Assembly: GCA_052387905.1 (NCBI GenBank)
Contig: JBQTIR010000021.1
Location: forward strand, 24,915 to 88,914
Length of the DNA stretch: 64,000 nucleotides
Reading direction: 5' to 3'
Origin: JBQTII01 sp052387905
Lineage (GTDB): Bacteria > Actinomycetota > Actinomycetes > Sporichthyales > Sporichthyaceae
The notes beneath the pieces were generated by a model that did no database searches, was not told the origin of the DNA, and was given only the letters and a program-made list of their open reading frames with translations. Below, in pieces: positions 63,157 through 64,000 of the stretch. The stretch's first letter is position 1, and each line of letters begins with the position of its first letter. The position numbers and the translations under genes were made by a program.

Positions 63157-63812
63157 TCACGCGTCACAACCTGGATCTGTGGCCCTCGGCTTCATCTGAA
63201 GTACTCGCTCCACCTGCGCCAGGACCCACCATGGGCGCAACGTCACGTCCTCCCAGGTGAACCGGAGCAGCCGAGAGCGTCGACATGTGCGACCGCGCGC
63301 CGCAGGGCGACGCATCCGTGGCCGCGCGCTGAGGCCGCGGCCGCACGGAGCGCCCCGGATCTCACCCGTCCATGACGAATGGCGGAGTCCAGGATCACGA
63401 CGGCATCCAGGAGCGGCAACGAACGGCCGCAGTCCAGCGCTGTCCGCAGGACGCTGGTGACCGGGAGCGGGTAGGCAATCTCGTCCGGGCGTAAATTCAC
63501 GCGGTGTACCCGGACCCCCGCCTCGGTCGGGTGACTTCCGCGCCGCACCGTGACATCGATGCCGCCGATCGGCCGCCACAGATCCAACCTGTGTAGTCGC
63601 GCGGCGCTGGCATGCGACGCGACGCCGCTCAGCCGGGCTGCTGCGACCAGGGCCGGATCAGTCGACGGGAGCGCGTAGCCGCCGTCCCCCACCGAGACCA
63701 CGCAGCCTGCGGCGAGGCCTCGTCCGAGGGCGTATTCGGACACGCCGAGCCGTCGCAGCCGGGTCCAGCTTGCTGCTCCGCCACACGTGCGCAGGGCGAT
63801 GCTGACGTCCAC
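63157..63812 (-). pseudogene. AbiEi/DUF559-type gene with internal deletion
   Basis: The frame starting at 63812 encodes the N-terminal part of an AbiEi-like/DUF559 protein (winged-helix start SWTRLRRLGVSEYALGRGLAAG, then SHASAARLHRL and VTSVLRTALDCG, to ALRRAVAHVDA). After VDA the sequence jumps frame. The end of a DUF559 endonuclease-like domain (RLLRFTWEDVTLRPWWVLAQVERVL) is read in another frame from about 63260 down to 63157. Full-length members have about 290 residues, so roughly 100 residues with the nuclease core are lost at about 63265. A 189-residue frameshifted product ending at 63243 could still be made. Confidence 0.72.
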
Positions 63813-63866
63813 AGCAGGGAGCCTGGGGCAGGCCGCCGCGAGGCGGTGAAGGGACCCGGATCAATC

Positions 63867-63931
63867 TGTGGATAGTGATGCTGGGTTTCGTAGGTTGTGG
63901 ATAGTCGCCGGGGCTGACCCGTCTGTGGATT
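63867..63931. promoter_or_regulatory. Three DnaA-box-like motifs at the window end
   Basis: TGTGGATA occurs at 63867-63874 and 63896-63903, and TGTGGATT at 63924-63931, all in one orientation. They lie upstream of the damaged DUF559-type gene. The last 188 bases of the window contain no supportable gene. Confidence 0.3.
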
Positions 63932-64000
63932 GGCCGATGTGTCTTGCACTCGATTTGTCGTCCCGGTCGGCTCTCCACCACGCGACCAGCCGACGAGCGT

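Noticed and set aside
63867..63931. Replication origin from clustered DnaA-box-like motifs
   Set aside because: Only three imperfect motifs and no dnaA, dnaN or AT-rich unwinding region nearby.

Overview
The window is a piece of a GC-rich actinobacterial chromosome. Three things point to Actinomycetota: GTG starts are common, there is a mycothiol-dependent isomerase-type enzyme and an F420-type LLM oxidoreductase, and the nuo genes lie next to a long-chain prenyl synthase. The family cannot be fixed from the sequence alone; an aerobic, hydrogen-scavenging soil actinomycete is the best inference. No insertion sequence, rRNA or CRISPR array was seen. There is one tRNA gene (tRNA-Tyr).

Layout. 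(1) 1-5181: the end of the respiratory complex I operon (nuoL partial, nuoM, nuoN) and a polyprenyl diphosphate synthase, probably for menaquinone. (2) 5178-18597, mostly minus strand: a PatB/MalY-type aminotransferase, four secreted TAP-like alpha/beta hydrolase paralogues with a RarD-type transporter between them, the KorAB 2-oxoacid:ferredoxin oxidoreductase, and bioA. (3) 18598-24122: deacetylase-like protein, small membrane protein, secreted HExxH metalloprotease and a PAP2-diacylglycerol-kinase fusion. (4) 24123-26832: Ltp-type surface protein, a toxin-first RelE/Phd module between 14-bp direct repeats, yajQ and tRNA-Tyr. (5) 26833-41649: mixed envelope, signalling and transport genes, including an LPxTG choice-of-anchor G protein, a duplicated-domain lipoprotein, a hybrid histidine kinase with CheY partner, and a four-gene double ABC transporter.

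(6) 41781-56168 is the centrepiece: a self-contained [NiFe]-hydrogenase locus of the high-affinity group 1h type. A minus-strand operon (yceI, XRE regulator, hypA, hypB) diverges from a plus-strand operon (hhyS, hhyL, NifU-like, DUF5947, DUF6084, a 438-aa unknown, maturation protease, two small proteins, hypF, hypC, hypD, hypE). All six hyp genes and the protease are present, so the enzyme can be matured locally. The shared promoter region carries repeated CCGGAA-type inverted repeats. The locus is bordered by broken genes: a maoC fragment cut exactly at the hypB stop, and a frameshifted VOC gene after hypE. This suggests insertion or rearrangement at both ends.

(7) 56702-64000: DUF6328 membrane protein, MBL-fold hydrolase, purU, winged-helix protein, ilvD, an LLM oxidoreductase and a DUF559/AbiEi-type gene ruined by an internal deletion.

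The less understood part is the accessory set of the hydrogenase locus: a cytosolic YceI lipocalin made together with HypA/HypB, a NifU-like protein that lost one cluster cysteine, two DUF proteins, a 438-aa unknown and a 34-aa hydrophobic peptide. No membrane cytochrome b subunit is encoded, so how electrons reach the quinone pool is open.
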